Source: Flavobacterium plurextorum (GTDB taxonomy: Bacteria > Bacteroidota > Bacteroidia > Flavobacteriales > Flavobacteriaceae). From it: 64,000 nucleotides of DNA. Location of the stretch: contig NZ_MUHD01000042.1 in assembly GCF_002217395.1 (NCBI RefSeq), positions 1 through 64,000 on the forward strand. The letters run 5' to 3'. A model generated the notes under the pieces. That model saw only the letters and a program-made list of their open reading frames with translations, was not told where the DNA came from and searched no databases. Position numbers and translations under genes: made by a program. This document shows, one piece after another, positions 8,060 through 17,177 of the stretch (position 1 is its first letter; each line of letters starts with the position of its first letter).

Positions 8060-8665
8060 TTGAAAAAAGTACTTCCACTATTCTCTTATATACTTCATCC
8101 AATATTTATTCCAATGTACACTACATTGTTATATCTTTTTTGCAAAGATGATATTTTTACAACTCAAGAGAAGTACTTTGTTTTATTTCAGATTTTAGTG
8201 ATTACAATCATTGTCCCTGTTTTATTTTTCTTGTTGCTTCGCTCAACAGGACATGTAAAATCATTAATGCTGCCAGAAACCTCTCAAAGACTTGTTCCGT
8301 TGGTTTTACAGTCTTTTTTGTATATTTTATTGGTCAAAAGAAGTATTGTTATTACTCGTTATCCTGAGCTTCATTTCTTTTTTCTGGGCGCATTATTTAC
8401 GACTATTTTAGCGCTGGTTTGTTCGCTCTTCAAATTTAAACCAAGTCTTCACGTTGCAGCAATAAGCGGTTTCACGATTTTTGCCATAGGATTAAATATG
8501 CATCTGCAGACACAAAATCCGTATTGGGGTGCTTTTTTAATTTTAATGACAGGAGTTGTTGCTTCTTCACGATTAGAGATGAATGCTCATACTCCAAAAG
8601 AACTTCTTGCTGGATTGTTTATAGGCGTTTTACCGCAATTACTGTTTTTATTTCTGTGGTTATAA
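8060..8665 (+). CDS. PAP2-like integral membrane protein
   Basis: This 201-residue protein has six or so hydrophobic segments and degenerate PAP2 (phosphatidic acid phosphatase type 2) motifs: KPSLHVAAISG resembles the PSGH motif, and SRLEMNAHTPKELLAG fits SR-x5-H-x3-D except that Glu replaces the last Asp. The first motif (K-x6-RP) is not clear. It may act on a lipid phosphate or may be a catalytically altered relative. The start is a TTG at 8060 because the next in-frame ATG falls inside the first membrane segment. Its stop overlaps the end of the convergent PorT-like gene. Confidence 0.7.
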   Translation: MKKVLPLFSYILHPIFIPMYTTLLYLFCKDDIFTTQEKYFVLFQILVITIIVPVLFFLLLRSTGHVKSLMLPETSQRLVPLVLQSFLYILLVKRSIVITRYPELHFFFLGALFTTILALVCSLFKFKPSLHVAAISGFTIFAIGLNMHLQTQNPYWGAFLILMTGVVASSRLEMNAHTPKELLAGLFIGVLPQLLFLFLWL

Positions 8666-9364
8666 AATATAAAAAATCAGTCCTGCATTCAGGGTTTTTA
8701 AATTAACTTTCTCTCCAGTTAGTGTTGTAACTGAATCAAACAACGGGCTTAAACCATAATATACATAAAGATTCCATGTATTATATCCTGCAGAAAGATA
8801 TGGCCCATATTGAAATTTATTAATCGCAATATTGTTTTTTACTTTATAGGTTTCTTCTCCATCATTTAAGATTGAGGAATTAGAAAACACATAACTAAAC
8901 TTCATTCCGGCATAAATTCGCCAAAATTTAGTACTCTCATAAGTAGAATTACGCCATCTAAATTCTATAGGCAAATCAAATGAATATTGCTTATAACGAT
9001 TCGATACGATCTCGCCATAGTTTGAAACATTATAAACTATGGCTCCAGAACCATCTCTCGAAACTCCTAGATTTTGATAATAATTTTGATAACTAAATCC
9101 TAAACCTGCAGCAATTGCAATTGTTCGCGTTTTATTAATGGGCATATCGCGCAAAAAGCCTCCAGAAAGTCCTAAAGAAAACTTGTTTTGCTTGAATCTT
9201 TGAGGCGTATCTGTAAACATATTATACGTTACCGAAAAATAAAACTGATCTTCACGATACAAAGAATCAATTTTAACTTCGGGTTTTACTTCTGGCTTCA
9301 CTTCATTTTGAGCAAAAACACTGAAAAATGAAACTAAAAACAAACAGCTAAAAAGTAATCGCAT
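8660..9364 (-). CDS. PorT-like outer-membrane beta-barrel protein
   Basis: A 234-residue exported protein: signal peptide MRLLFSCLFLVSFFSVFAQ, a short Lys/Glu/Pro repeat (EVKPEVKPEVKI), then alternating amphipathic strands ending in LNAGLIFYIL, typical of an 8-strand OMP_b-brl_2 barrel. The pattern resembles PorT/SprT of the type IX secretion system, but the usual neighbour ubiE is absent, so identity with PorT is uncertain. The ATG at 9364 is used since it places the signal peptide at the N-terminus. It converges with and overlaps the PAP2-like gene by six bases. Confidence 0.65.
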   Translation of the reverse strand: MRLLFSCLFLVSFFSVFAQNEVKPEVKPEVKIDSLYREDQFYFSVTYNMFTDTPQRFKQNKFSLGLSGGFLRDMPINKTRTIAIAAGLGFSYQNYYQNLGVSRDGSGAIVYNVSNYGEIVSNRYKQYSFDLPIEFRWRNSTYESTKFWRIYAGMKFSYVFSNSSILNDGEETYKVKNNIAINKFQYGPYLSAGYNTWNLYVYYGLSPLFDSVTTLTGEKVNLKTLNAGLIFYIL

Positions 9365-9571
9365 ATTGCATTGTGGTTTTAAAAGGGTTCTTAAATAAAC
9401 GTTCAAAAAGCAGCATTTATTTCACTTACAAATATAACACAATGCCACTTCATGATATGATTTGAAAGTAATAATTCTCTTTTTCACGACGAATAAACGC
9501 ATTCTTTGCACTATTTTCAACAAATCAAGAGCAGAATCAAAAAAATAAATCATTTTTTCACTGGTCTTTTA

Positions 9572-9579
9572 TACCTTTG
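9572..9579 (+). promoter_or_regulatory. -7 element almost touching a start codon
   Basis: TACCTTTG matches TAnnTTTG exactly and ends six bases before the ATG at 9586. If used, the transcript would start at or just before the start codon. No clear -33 TTG lies about 19 bases upstream. Confidence 0.45.
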
Positions 9580-9585
9580 TCATGC

Positions 9586-9939
9586 ATGAAAAGAAAGCAG
9601 CTCATATTAAGTTTCTCGTTTGCTGTCACAATATTGTTTTCGATATTGTTTCAGTCTGTGCACAGTTATGAGCATATCATAAAACAGCTTTCAGAAAAAC
9701 AATGTCATCACGATTACAATGATCCAAACGGCGAAATAACACACCAGCATCATAATTATGATCTTTGTTTTGTTTGTAATTTTGCTTTTGGAGGTTATAT
9801 CGTTCCAGAAAGTTTTTCTTTTCAGTTTCACACTTTTGGTACTGAAACTCCTTATTTCTTTCCTCTTTCTGAAAGAATTTTTTCAATTTCAAAACCTTCG
9901 TATTTATTACGAGGTCCTCCTGCTTTTATAGTTTCTTAA
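9586..9939 (+). CDS. Small exported His/Cys-rich protein, possibly metal-linked
   Basis: The 117-residue product has a signal peptide or N-terminal anchor (MKRKQLILSFSFAVTILFSI) and a metal-ligand-rich stretch with CHHDYNDPNGE, THQHHNYD and LCFVCNF. The C-terminus SYLLRGPPA is a motif I associate with small proteins next to TonB receptors in this group. It is 159 bases before a TonB-dependent receptor on the same strand, which suggests joint work in metal ion uptake or sensing. An upstream in-frame TTG at 9577 is part of the -7 element and is not used. Function is inferred from composition and context. Confidence 0.6.
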   Translation: MKRKQLILSFSFAVTILFSILFQSVHSYEHIIKQLSEKQCHHDYNDPNGEITHQHHNYDLCFVCNFAFGGYIVPESFSFQFHTFGTETPYFFPLSERIFSISKPSYLLRGPPAFIVS

Positions 9940-10098
9940 ATTTCGAATACTCGAAATAATCTTTACATTTTTTTAAATCTAGATTCAAAATAACATTGAG
10001 TTTCCTAGTCCTATTTTATTAATTAGGATCAGAATGCTGCATTGTAGTTTTAGTTTTTATTTAAAAAGAAAAAACAATTAACTATAGCATAATTTCAA

Positions 10099-12306
10099 AT
10101 GAAAAAAATAATAATTGCCCTTATTTTAGGGTTTTCGGGCTTGTTGTCTGCCCAAAATTCAGTTTCAGGTATTGTAACTGATACTCAAAACCAGCCTATG
10201 CCGGGTGTTTCTGTTTACGCACCAGAATTACATAAAGGAACAACTACCGATGCAAACGGAAAATACGAATTAAATAATCTGCCAAACGGAAGTTTACGCC
10301 TTGCTTTTTCGTTTGTTGGATTTGCTACTCAAAATAAAACAATTGTCAAATTGGTAAAACAAAACACGTTAGATGTGAGTCTTGCAGAATCTATTTTGGA
10401 AATGGATGAAGTTGTAGTTTCTACTCCTTTCAACAAACTGCAATCGCAAAACGTAATGAAAATTGAACATGAAAGTATAAAAACTTTACAACAAAAAGGA
10501 ACCTCAACTTTAATAGAAGGTTTAGCAACAATTCCTGGAGTTTCTCAAATTTCGACTGGAACTTCTATTGGAAAACCAGTAATTCGAGGATTAAGCGGTA
10601 ATCGCGTTTTAGTTTATTCGCAAGGCGTTCGTATCGAAAATCAGCAATTTGGCGACGAACATGGTTTAGGTCTGAATGATGCTGGAATCGAAAGTGTCGA
10701 AGTTATCAAAGGACCAGCTTCTTTGCTTTATGGCTCTGATGCTTTGGGAGGTGTTTTGTATTTTAATCCTGAAAAATTTGCTGATGCCGGCGATTTTAAA
10801 GCTAATTTTAGTCAAAAGTATTTCACTAATACACAAGGAAGTAATTCTTCGATTGGATTAAAAACATCTACTGATAATTGGAAATTTCTAGCACGCGGAA
10901 GTTACAACACGCATTCTGATTATAAAATTTCTGGCGGTGATCGCGTGACGAATTCTCGTTATAATGAAACTGATTTTAAAACTGGAATCGGCTACAGCAA
11001 TTCTACTTTTTCAAGTGTTTTGAGATATAATTATAATAAACTTGACATAGGTATTCCAGAAGATGGAATTGCGGAACAATCTTCAAGTAAAGACACGCAA
11101 TTTCCTAGACAAGGAATTTTTAATCATTTATTGAGTTTAAACAATGTTATCTTTTTTGAAAACTCAAAGTTAGATGTTGATTTGGGATATATTGCAAATG
11201 ACCGAAGTGAGTTTGAAGACAGCAACGACGCTTCTCTTCATATGAAATTGAATACTTTTAATTACAATGCCAAGTATCATTTTCCTAAGTTTGGAAAAAT
11301 TGAAACTATTTTAGGTGTTCAAGGAATGCACCAAACGAATAAAAATTCTGGTGAGGAATACTTAATTCCAGATGCAACAACAAATGATTTTGGCGTTTTT
11401 GGAACTGCAAATTACGAATGGAAAAACAGCGTTTTACAAGCCGGACTGCGTTTTGACAATAGAAATATTACTTCTATTGCACACGGAATCGAAGGCGAAG
11501 AAGGTTATTTTGAAGCTTTAGATCGTTCTTTTGACAGCTTTAATGCTTCGTTGGGATATAAAACAAAATTAGCTGAACCATTAACGTTGAGACTAAATGT
11601 TGCCAGCGGATTTAGAGCACCGAACTTAGCCGAACTAACTTCAAACGGTGTTCATGAAGGAACTAATCGTTATGAAATTGGAAATGCTGATTTGAAAACA
11701 GAACAAAACATCCAAACTGACTTGAATTTAGAATATAAAAACACACATTTTGAATTTTTTGTAAATGGTTTTTACAATCACGTAAACAACTATATTTATA
11801 CGTCTCCAACGGGAGAAATTCGCGATAATAATGATGTGTTTGCTTATGTTCAGGATAATGCAAAATTATATGGAGGTGAAGCCGGATTACACTTTCACCC
11901 GCACCCATTAGACTGGTTACATTTTGAAACGAGTTTTGAGACTGTAATGGGTAAAAAAGACAACAATGATTATCTGCCTTTAATTCCTGCTAATAACTGG
12001 AACAATACTCTTAGAACTGAATTTAATATTAAAAATTGGCTGAGCGAAGGTTTTGCTTCTTTGAATGTTTCTTCGACTTTTAATCAAGATAATGTAAGCG
12101 GTTTTGAAACTGCTTCAAAAGGTTATACTTTGGTAAATCTAGGTTTTGGAGGAACAGTTAAACTTGGAAAAACCGCTTTTGATGTGAATTTAAACGGAAA
12201 CAATTTATTTGACAAAAAATATATTGCACACCTTTCAAGACTAAAAACAGATGGGATTCCAAATATTGGAAGAAACATTGTTCTAGGCATTAACTTTAAT
12301 CTGTAA
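10099..12306 (+). CDS. TonB-dependent outer-membrane receptor
   Basis: A 735-residue receptor with signal peptide (MKKIIIALILGFSGLLSAQ), a CarboxypepD_reg-like N-terminal domain (about 22-105, GIVTDTQNQPMPGVSVYAPE), a plug domain (GLATIPGVS, PVIRGLSGNRVLVYSQGVRI, IKGPASLLYGSDALGG) and a C-terminal barrel ending NIVLGINFNL. It would import a ligand with energy from TonB-ExbBD. The C-terminal half contains HFHPHPLDWLHFE, an exposed His cluster, and the upstream gene is His/Cys-rich; a metal or metallophore substrate is therefore a reasonable inference, not shown. Confidence 0.93.
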   Translation: MKKIIIALILGFSGLLSAQNSVSGIVTDTQNQPMPGVSVYAPELHKGTTTDANGKYELNNLPNGSLRLAFSFVGFATQNKTIVKLVKQNTLDVSLAESILEMDEVVVSTPFNKLQSQNVMKIEHESIKTLQQKGTSTLIEGLATIPGVSQISTGTSIGKPVIRGLSGNRVLVYSQGVRIENQQFGDEHGLGLNDAGIESVEVIKGPASLLYGSDALGGVLYFNPEKFADAGDFKANFSQKYFTNTQGSNSSIGLKTSTDNWKFLARGSYNTHSDYKISGGDRVTNSRYNETDFKTGIGYSNSTFSSVLRYNYNKLDIGIPEDGIAEQSSSKDTQFPRQGIFNHLLSLNNVIFFENSKLDVDLGYIANDRSEFEDSNDASLHMKLNTFNYNAKYHFPKFGKIETILGVQGMHQTNKNSGEEYLIPDATTNDFGVFGTANYEWKNSVLQAGLRFDNRNITSIAHGIEGEEGYFEALDRSFDSFNASLGYKTKLAEPLTLRLNVASGFRAPNLAELTSNGVHEGTNRYEIGNADLKTEQNIQTDLNLEYKNTHFEFFVNGFYNHVNNYIYTSPTGEIRDNNDVFAYVQDNAKLYGGEAGLHFHPHPLDWLHFETSFETVMGKKDNNDYLPLIPANNWNNTLRTEFNIKNWLSEGFASLNVSSTFNQDNVSGFETASKGYTLVNLGFGGTVKLGKTAFDVNLNGNNLFDKKYIAHLSRLKTDGIPNIGRNIVLGINFNL

Positions 12307-12312
12307 CATTTT

Positions 12313-12388
12313 TAAACCATAATAGTCCTATTAAGTAAATACAAGCTAAGCACTTAATTAAAAGAACTTACAGGACTACTATGGTTTA
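12313..12388. terminator. Large hairpin after the TonB receptor
   Basis: AAACCATAATAGTCCT at about 12313 pairs with AGGACTACTATGGTTT ending near 12387, with one bulge, and a pyrimidine tract follows. It lies between the receptor stop and the promoter of the peptidase gene. Confidence 0.6.
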
Positions 12389-12422
12389 ACTTTTTCCATT
12401 CCTTTTTCACAACAAAAAGTGC

Positions 12423-12430
12423 TATTTTTG
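12423..12430 (+). promoter_or_regulatory. -7 element for the prolyl oligopeptidase gene
   Basis: TATTTTTG matches TAnnTTTG and lies 22 bases before the ATG at 12453. No good -33 TTG is seen. Confidence 0.4.
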
Positions 12431-12452
12431 TTACAACAGATAAAAACTAACT

Positions 12453-14561
12453 ATGAAAAAAACATTTTTATTGATGGCAATCACAACTGCAGGAATTTCA
12501 TTTGCTCAAAATAAAATTCAATATCCAGAAACCAAAAAAGGAGAAACTGTTGATGTCTATTTTGACACAAAAGTAAGTGATCCGTATCGTTGGCTTGAAG
12601 ACGATAAATCTGCTGAAACTGGCGCTTGGGTTAAAGCTCAAAACGAAGTTACTTATGCTTATCTAAATAAAATTCCGTTTCGTGACGAACTTAAAAAACG
12701 AATGGAAAAACTTTGGAATTACGAAAAAATTGGTGCTCCATACAAAGAAGGAAAATTTACCTATTATTCAAAAAATAATGGTCTTCAAAATCAATCTGTA
12801 GTTTACAGAAAAGATCAGAATGGTAAAGAGGAAGTTTTCTTAGATCCAAATACATTTTCTAAAGACGGTACAACTTCGCTTGGCGGATTAGATTTCTCTA
12901 AAGATGGAAGCAAAACTGCTTATTCAATTTCTGAAGGTGGAAGCGACTGGAGAAAAGTTATTATTATTGATGCCGTATCTAAAAAAGTACTTGAAGACAC
13001 TTTGGTTGATGTAAAATTCAGTGGTGTTTCATGGCTTGGAAATGAAGGTTTCTACTATTCAAGTTATGATAAACCAAAAGGAAGTGAATTGTCTGCAAAA
13101 ACAGATCAGCATAAATTGTACTTTCACAAACTAGGAACTTCTCAAAAAGAAGATAAAGTAATTTTTGGTGCCGATCAAAAAAGAAGATATGTTGGTGGTT
13201 CTGTAACTGAAGACAATCGTTATTTAGTAATTACGGCAGCAAATTCTACTTACGGGAATGAACTTTATATTAAAGATTTAAAAACTCCAAACAGCCCAAT
13301 TATAACCATTGTAGACAACTTCAACAGTGATAATAATATTATCGAAAACGAAGGAAGTAAATTGTTTATTCACACTGATTACAAAGCTCCTAACGGACGC
13401 GTGGTTACCGTAGATTTTAGCAATCCAAAACCTGAAAACTGGAAAGATTTTATCAAAGAAACTGAAAATGTTTTATCACCATCTACAGGAGGCGGATACT
13501 TTTTTGCTAATTACACAAAAGATGCTGTTTCATTAGTTTTACAATACGATTACAATGGTAAATTAATTCGTGAAATCAAACTTCCTGCTGTTGGAACTGC
13601 TGGAGGATTTGGTGCAAAAAAGGAAGAGAAAATTTTATACTACAGCTTTACAAATTATACAACTCCGGGAAGTATTTTTTCTTTTGAACCAAAATCTGGT
13701 AAATCAGAAATTTATCAAAAACCAAAAGTTGATTTCAAAAGTGAAGATTATGAGTCTAAACAAGTATTTTATACTTCAAAAGACGGTACAAAAATACCGA
13801 TGATTATTACTTATAAAAAAGGAACAAAATTAGACGGTAAAAACCCAACGATTCTTTATGGTTATGGTGGATTCAACATTAGTTTAACACCAAGTTTCAG
13901 TATCGCAAATGCGGTTTGGATGGAAAATGGAGGTGTTTATGCTGTTGCCAACTTAAGAGGCGGCGGTGAGTATGGTAAAAAATGGCACGATGCAGGAACT
14001 AAACTTCAAAAACAAAATGTATTTGATGATTTTATCGCTGCTGCTGAATATCTAATTGCTCAAAAATATACTTCATCAGATTATTTAGCTATTCGCGGAG
14101 GATCTAACGGAGGATTATTAGTTGGAGCAACTATGACTCAGCGTCCTGATTTAATGAAAGTAGCTTTACCTGCAGTTGGTGTAATGGATATGTTACGTTA
14201 CCATACTTTTACTGCTGGAGCAGGTTGGGCATATGATTATGGAACAGCTCAAGACAGTAAAGAAATGTTTGAATACCTTAAAGGATATTCTCCAGTTCAA
14301 AGCGTTAAAAAAGGCGTTCAATATCCTGCAACTATGGTAACTACAGGTGATCATGATGATCGTGTGGTTCCGGCTCACAGTTTTAAATTTGCTGCTGAAC
14401 TGCAAGATAAACAAACAGGAAACAATCCGGTTTTAATTAGAATTGATGTAAAAGCAGGACACGGAGCAGGAAAATCTGTTGCGGCTACAATTCAAGAGAA
14501 TGTAGATATTCAGGCTTTCACACTTTATAATATGGGCTTTAAAGCTTTGCCTAAGAAGTAA
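12453..14561 (+). CDS. Prolyl oligopeptidase (S9A)
   Basis: A 702-residue exported serine peptidase that cleaves short peptides after proline. After a signal peptide (ending SFAQ) comes the seven-blade propeller domain, with the family N-terminal motif DPYRWLEDDKS. The C-terminal alpha/beta-hydrolase domain carries the nucleophile in GGSNGGLL, the Asp in GDHDDRVVP and the His in AGHGAGK. Length is normal. It is a single gene with its own -7 element, and probably acts in the periplasm on peptide nutrients. Confidence 0.95.
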   Translation: MKKTFLLMAITTAGISFAQNKIQYPETKKGETVDVYFDTKVSDPYRWLEDDKSAETGAWVKAQNEVTYAYLNKIPFRDELKKRMEKLWNYEKIGAPYKEGKFTYYSKNNGLQNQSVVYRKDQNGKEEVFLDPNTFSKDGTTSLGGLDFSKDGSKTAYSISEGGSDWRKVIIIDAVSKKVLEDTLVDVKFSGVSWLGNEGFYYSSYDKPKGSELSAKTDQHKLYFHKLGTSQKEDKVIFGADQKRRYVGGSVTEDNRYLVITAANSTYGNELYIKDLKTPNSPIITIVDNFNSDNNIIENEGSKLFIHTDYKAPNGRVVTVDFSNPKPENWKDFIKETENVLSPSTGGGYFFANYTKDAVSLVLQYDYNGKLIREIKLPAVGTAGGFGAKKEEKILYYSFTNYTTPGSIFSFEPKSGKSEIYQKPKVDFKSEDYESKQVFYTSKDGTKIPMIITYKKGTKLDGKNPTILYGYGGFNISLTPSFSIANAVWMENGGVYAVANLRGGGEYGKKWHDAGTKLQKQNVFDDFIAAAEYLIAQKYTSSDYLAIRGGSNGGLLVGATMTQRPDLMKVALPAVGVMDMLRYHTFTAGAGWAYDYGTAQDSKEMFEYLKGYSPVQSVKKGVQYPATMVTTGDHDDRVVPAHSFKFAAELQDKQTGNNPVLIRIDVKAGHGAGKSVAATIQENVDIQAFTLYNMGFKALPKK

Positions 14562-14585
14562 GACTTTAAAAACTTAATTTTTTTA

Positions 14586-14829
14586 GCCACGAATTCACGA
14601 ATTAATTTTGTGAATTCGTGGCTTTATTTTTTTGCCGCTAATTCCACTAATTTAAATTATTGAAAAATTACATCCTAGTTATTTTAGCCACAAATTAAAA
14701 GGATTAAAATGATTTTTTCAGCGATGTATTTACTTTTAATCTGTGAAAATCTTTTTAATCTGTGGCAAATAAAAAAGAAATAATTCGTGGAAATTAGTGC
14801 AATTCGTGGCAAACCTTTTTTAAATTTGA
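14586..14829. repeat. Intergenic repeat element, inverted relative to 7.8 kb
   Basis: GCCACGAATTCA at 14586-14597 pairs with 14611-14622, further copies of the AATTCGTGG core occur at about 14782 and 14801, and 14781-14829 is the inverted partner of 7811-7860. The right end includes TAAATTTG (14821-14828), a -7 element 20 bases before the ATG at 14849. The whole spacer between the two genes is made of this material. Confidence 0.8.
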
Positions 14830-14848
14830 GAAACCAAAATATCCAAAG

Positions 14849-15841
14849 ATGAAAATTATAAAATGGGGAATTATAGGCTGCGGTAATGTTACAGAAGTAA
14901 AAAGCGGACCTGCTTTTCAGAAAGCTCCAAATTCTGCTTTAGTTGCTGTTATGCGTAGAGATGCAGCGCTTGCCGAAGATTATGCCAAACGTCATAATGT
15001 GCCAAAATGGTACTCGAATGCTGCCGATTTAATAAATGATCCCGAAGTTGATGCGGTTTATATTGCTACACCTCCATCATCTCATAAAGAATATACCATT
15101 TTATGCGCCAAAGCCGGAAAACCTGTTTATGTTGAAAAACCTATGGCTCTTACTTTTGAAGAATGTAATGAGATGATCAGTGTTTGTAAGGAACATAACG
15201 TACCCTTATTTGTTGCTTATTACAGAAGACGTTTACCTCGATTTTTAAAAATAAAAGAATTAATTGACAAGGGAAAAATTGGAACAATCAGACATGTAAA
15301 CTGTGTTTTATATCATCCTTTTGAAGCACGTTATGATGATGAAATCAATCTTCCTTGGACGGTTTTACCTCATATTTCCGGCGGCGGGATTTTTGTTGAT
15401 TTAGCTTGTCATACTTTAGATTTTCTAGATTATGTTTTAGGTCCGATAAAATCTGTTCGAGGACATGCGACTTCTCAGTTAAAAGCATATCCTGCAGAAG
15501 ACTCTGTTTCGATGTCGTTTTTATTCGAAAATGGAATTCACGGAACGGGCTTATGGAATTTTGCTAGTTTTGAACGTTACGATAATACCGAAATTGTTGG
15601 TGATAAAGGAAAAATCTCGTTTTCGACTTTTGGAAATGATCCAATTCATATTCAATATGCGAATGGAGAAAAAGAAAGTATTGCAATCGAAAATCCGCTT
15701 CATATTCAACAGCCTCTTATAGAAACCGTAATTGCTGAGCTTTTAGGCAAAGAAGGATCTTCACCATCAAAAGGAATTTCGGCATCAAGAACGACTTGGG
15801 TTATTGATGAAGTTTTGAAAGAGTTTAGAAACTCGAAATAA
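14849..15841 (+). CDS. Gfo/Idh/MocA family oxidoreductase
   Basis: A 330-residue NAD(P)-dependent dehydrogenase of the glucose-fructose oxidoreductase family. The Rossmann motif is GIIGCGNVTEV at the N-terminus, the active-site Lys is in VEKPMALTFEE, and the conserved histidine lies in DLACHTLDFLDYVLG. No signal peptide is present, so it is cytoplasmic. Substrate cannot be read from the sequence; sugars and inositols are usual for the family. It is monocistronic, and its promoter sits in a dispersed repeat. Confidence 0.92.
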   Translation: MKIIKWGIIGCGNVTEVKSGPAFQKAPNSALVAVMRRDAALAEDYAKRHNVPKWYSNAADLINDPEVDAVYIATPPSSHKEYTILCAKAGKPVYVEKPMALTFEECNEMISVCKEHNVPLFVAYYRRRLPRFLKIKELIDKGKIGTIRHVNCVLYHPFEARYDDEINLPWTVLPHISGGGIFVDLACHTLDFLDYVLGPIKSVRGHATSQLKAYPAEDSVSMSFLFENGIHGTGLWNFASFERYDNTEIVGDKGKISFSTFGNDPIHIQYANGEKESIAIENPLHIQQPLIETVIAELLGKEGSSPSKGISASRTTWVIDEVLKEFRNSK

Positions 15842-15892
15842 GTTGCTGTCACTTTAAACGAAGACGAAGAGCAAGTATTTTTTACTTAATCT

Positions 15893-15996
15893 TGTCATTT
15901 CGACCGAAGGGAGAAATCACACTTGGGAATCTACAGAGAAAATCACCAATCTTTGCACAGTTTCTAGTGTGATTTCTCCCTTCGATCGAAATGACA
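15893..15996. repeat. REP-like inverted repeat (TGTCATTTCG family)
   Basis: A 31-base arm beginning TGTCATTTCGACCGAAGGGA at 15893-15923 is complementary to 15966-15996 at 30 of 31 positions, with a 42-base loop. The same outer core TTGTCATTTCGA recurs at 52026, so this is a dispersed intergenic family. Confidence 0.8.
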
Positions 15997-15998
15997 CA

Positions 15999-16036
15999 AA
16001 AAAAAGAGGATATTCATAATGAATATCCTCTTTTCT
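15999..16036. terminator. Bidirectional terminator between convergent genes
   Basis: AAAAGAGGATATTC and GAATATCCTCTTTT form a perfect stem around ATAAT, with A- and T-runs on both sides. It serves the oxidoreductase gene and the barrel gene that ends at 16062. Confidence 0.85.
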
Positions 16037-16061
16037 AAAAAACTAAAAAACGTCTATAAAA

Positions 16062-17000
16062 TTATAGGCTGTATTTAAGACCTAAAGTCAAACCTAAACC
16101 TGAAATTCCAACATAAGAGCTCAACTCATCCATTGGTTTGTCTTTATTAACTCCGTTTGGATTTGTAGCAACATTGTTTGAATTAACATCTAAACCTTCT
16201 CTATAATTAGTATGAACTTGAGCTGTTGTTCTAGAAGCTAAAGCATCATTACCATTCACTGTGAATTCAGTTGTTTCTTTTGTTTTACCGTGTACTGTAA
16301 AGTTACGGTACTCTAGTTCTGCAAAAGCAGAAAGATGTGAAGTAAGTTTATAAGTTGTACCCACAGCAGCTGTAAATCCAATAGTTGGATTTGGTTTTAC
16401 TTTGTCAACGCTATGAACATTTCCAAAAACTGGAGCACCAGTACCAGGATTAACACCAACTGGAGCAACAGCATCAGTTTTAATTTCTAAATCACCATGA
16501 ATTGGAACCAAAACTCCAACTTTTGTATAAGGCTCAAATCCTTTAGATTCTCCTAAAAACATAACAATTGCTGGTGCTACATCAAAAGCTGTAATTTGAC
16601 CAACAGATTTAAAATTATAAATTCCTGTGGTTGCAGATGTAGGGATATATGGCTGATCTGAGGTTGTTTGAGCCATAGTTTTATCATTACTTGTATAATA
16701 ATTAACCCCTAACTCAACTCCAATACGTGTTGAAAAACGGTATCCAGCAGTAATACCAGTTCTAAATCCTTGACCAAAAGAACCTGTTATACTTTTTTCA
16801 GAAACTAATTTTCCTCCTACATAAGTTCTATTCATTGCATCATGCCCACTTACAGTTGGAAACTCAGTTGAAGCAGTTTGGTTGAAATATGAACCACCCA
16901 ATTTGAAATACCAGGTCTCTGGTTTGTCTGCTTTTTCAGTTTGTGCAATTGTAGTCATAGAACAAACTAATAATCCTAATAAAAATAGGTTCTTTTTCAT
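16062..17000 (-). CDS. Outer-membrane beta-barrel protein
   Basis: A 312-residue exported protein with signal peptide MKKNLFLLGLLVCSMTTIAQ. Repeated amphipathic strands separated by loops (for example GVELGVNYYTS, FTAAVGTTYKLTSHLSAFAE) end in LGLTLGLKYSL, the usual terminal strand of a small porin-like barrel (OMP_b-brl). Role and ligand are unknown. It is monocistronic with a bidirectional terminator below. The family resembles abundant flavobacterial OmpW/OmpA-barrel-like proteins. Confidence 0.8.
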   Translation of the reverse strand: MKKNLFLLGLLVCSMTTIAQTEKADKPETWYFKLGGSYFNQTASTEFPTVSGHDAMNRTYVGGKLVSEKSITGSFGQGFRTGITAGYRFSTRIGVELGVNYYTSNDKTMAQTTSDQPYIPTSATTGIYNFKSVGQITAFDVAPAIVMFLGESKGFEPYTKVGVLVPIHGDLEIKTDAVAPVGVNPGTGAPVFGNVHSVDKVKPNPTIGFTAAVGTTYKLTSHLSAFAELEYRNFTVHGKTKETTEFTVNGNDALASRTTAQVHTNYREGLDVNSNNVATNPNGVNKDKPMDELSSYVGISGLGLTLGLKYSL

Positions 17001-17177
17001 AATTCTGATTTAATTAATTTATACAAACATAGAATTTTTTAACATATCCTTATAGTTTGCATTGTTAGACTTGGAACGAAATCGTTGTAATTTTGAGCAA
17101 TATTACTAAAAAACTATTATGCATGCATAATTTTAACACTAAAAAAATGCATTATCCTAAATTTTAACTGTTAAAAT

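Noticed and set aside
8524..8706. 60-codon plus-strand reading overlapping the PAP2-like and PorT-like genes
   Set aside because: It is out of frame with a membrane protein gene and crosses the stop region of two convergent genes.
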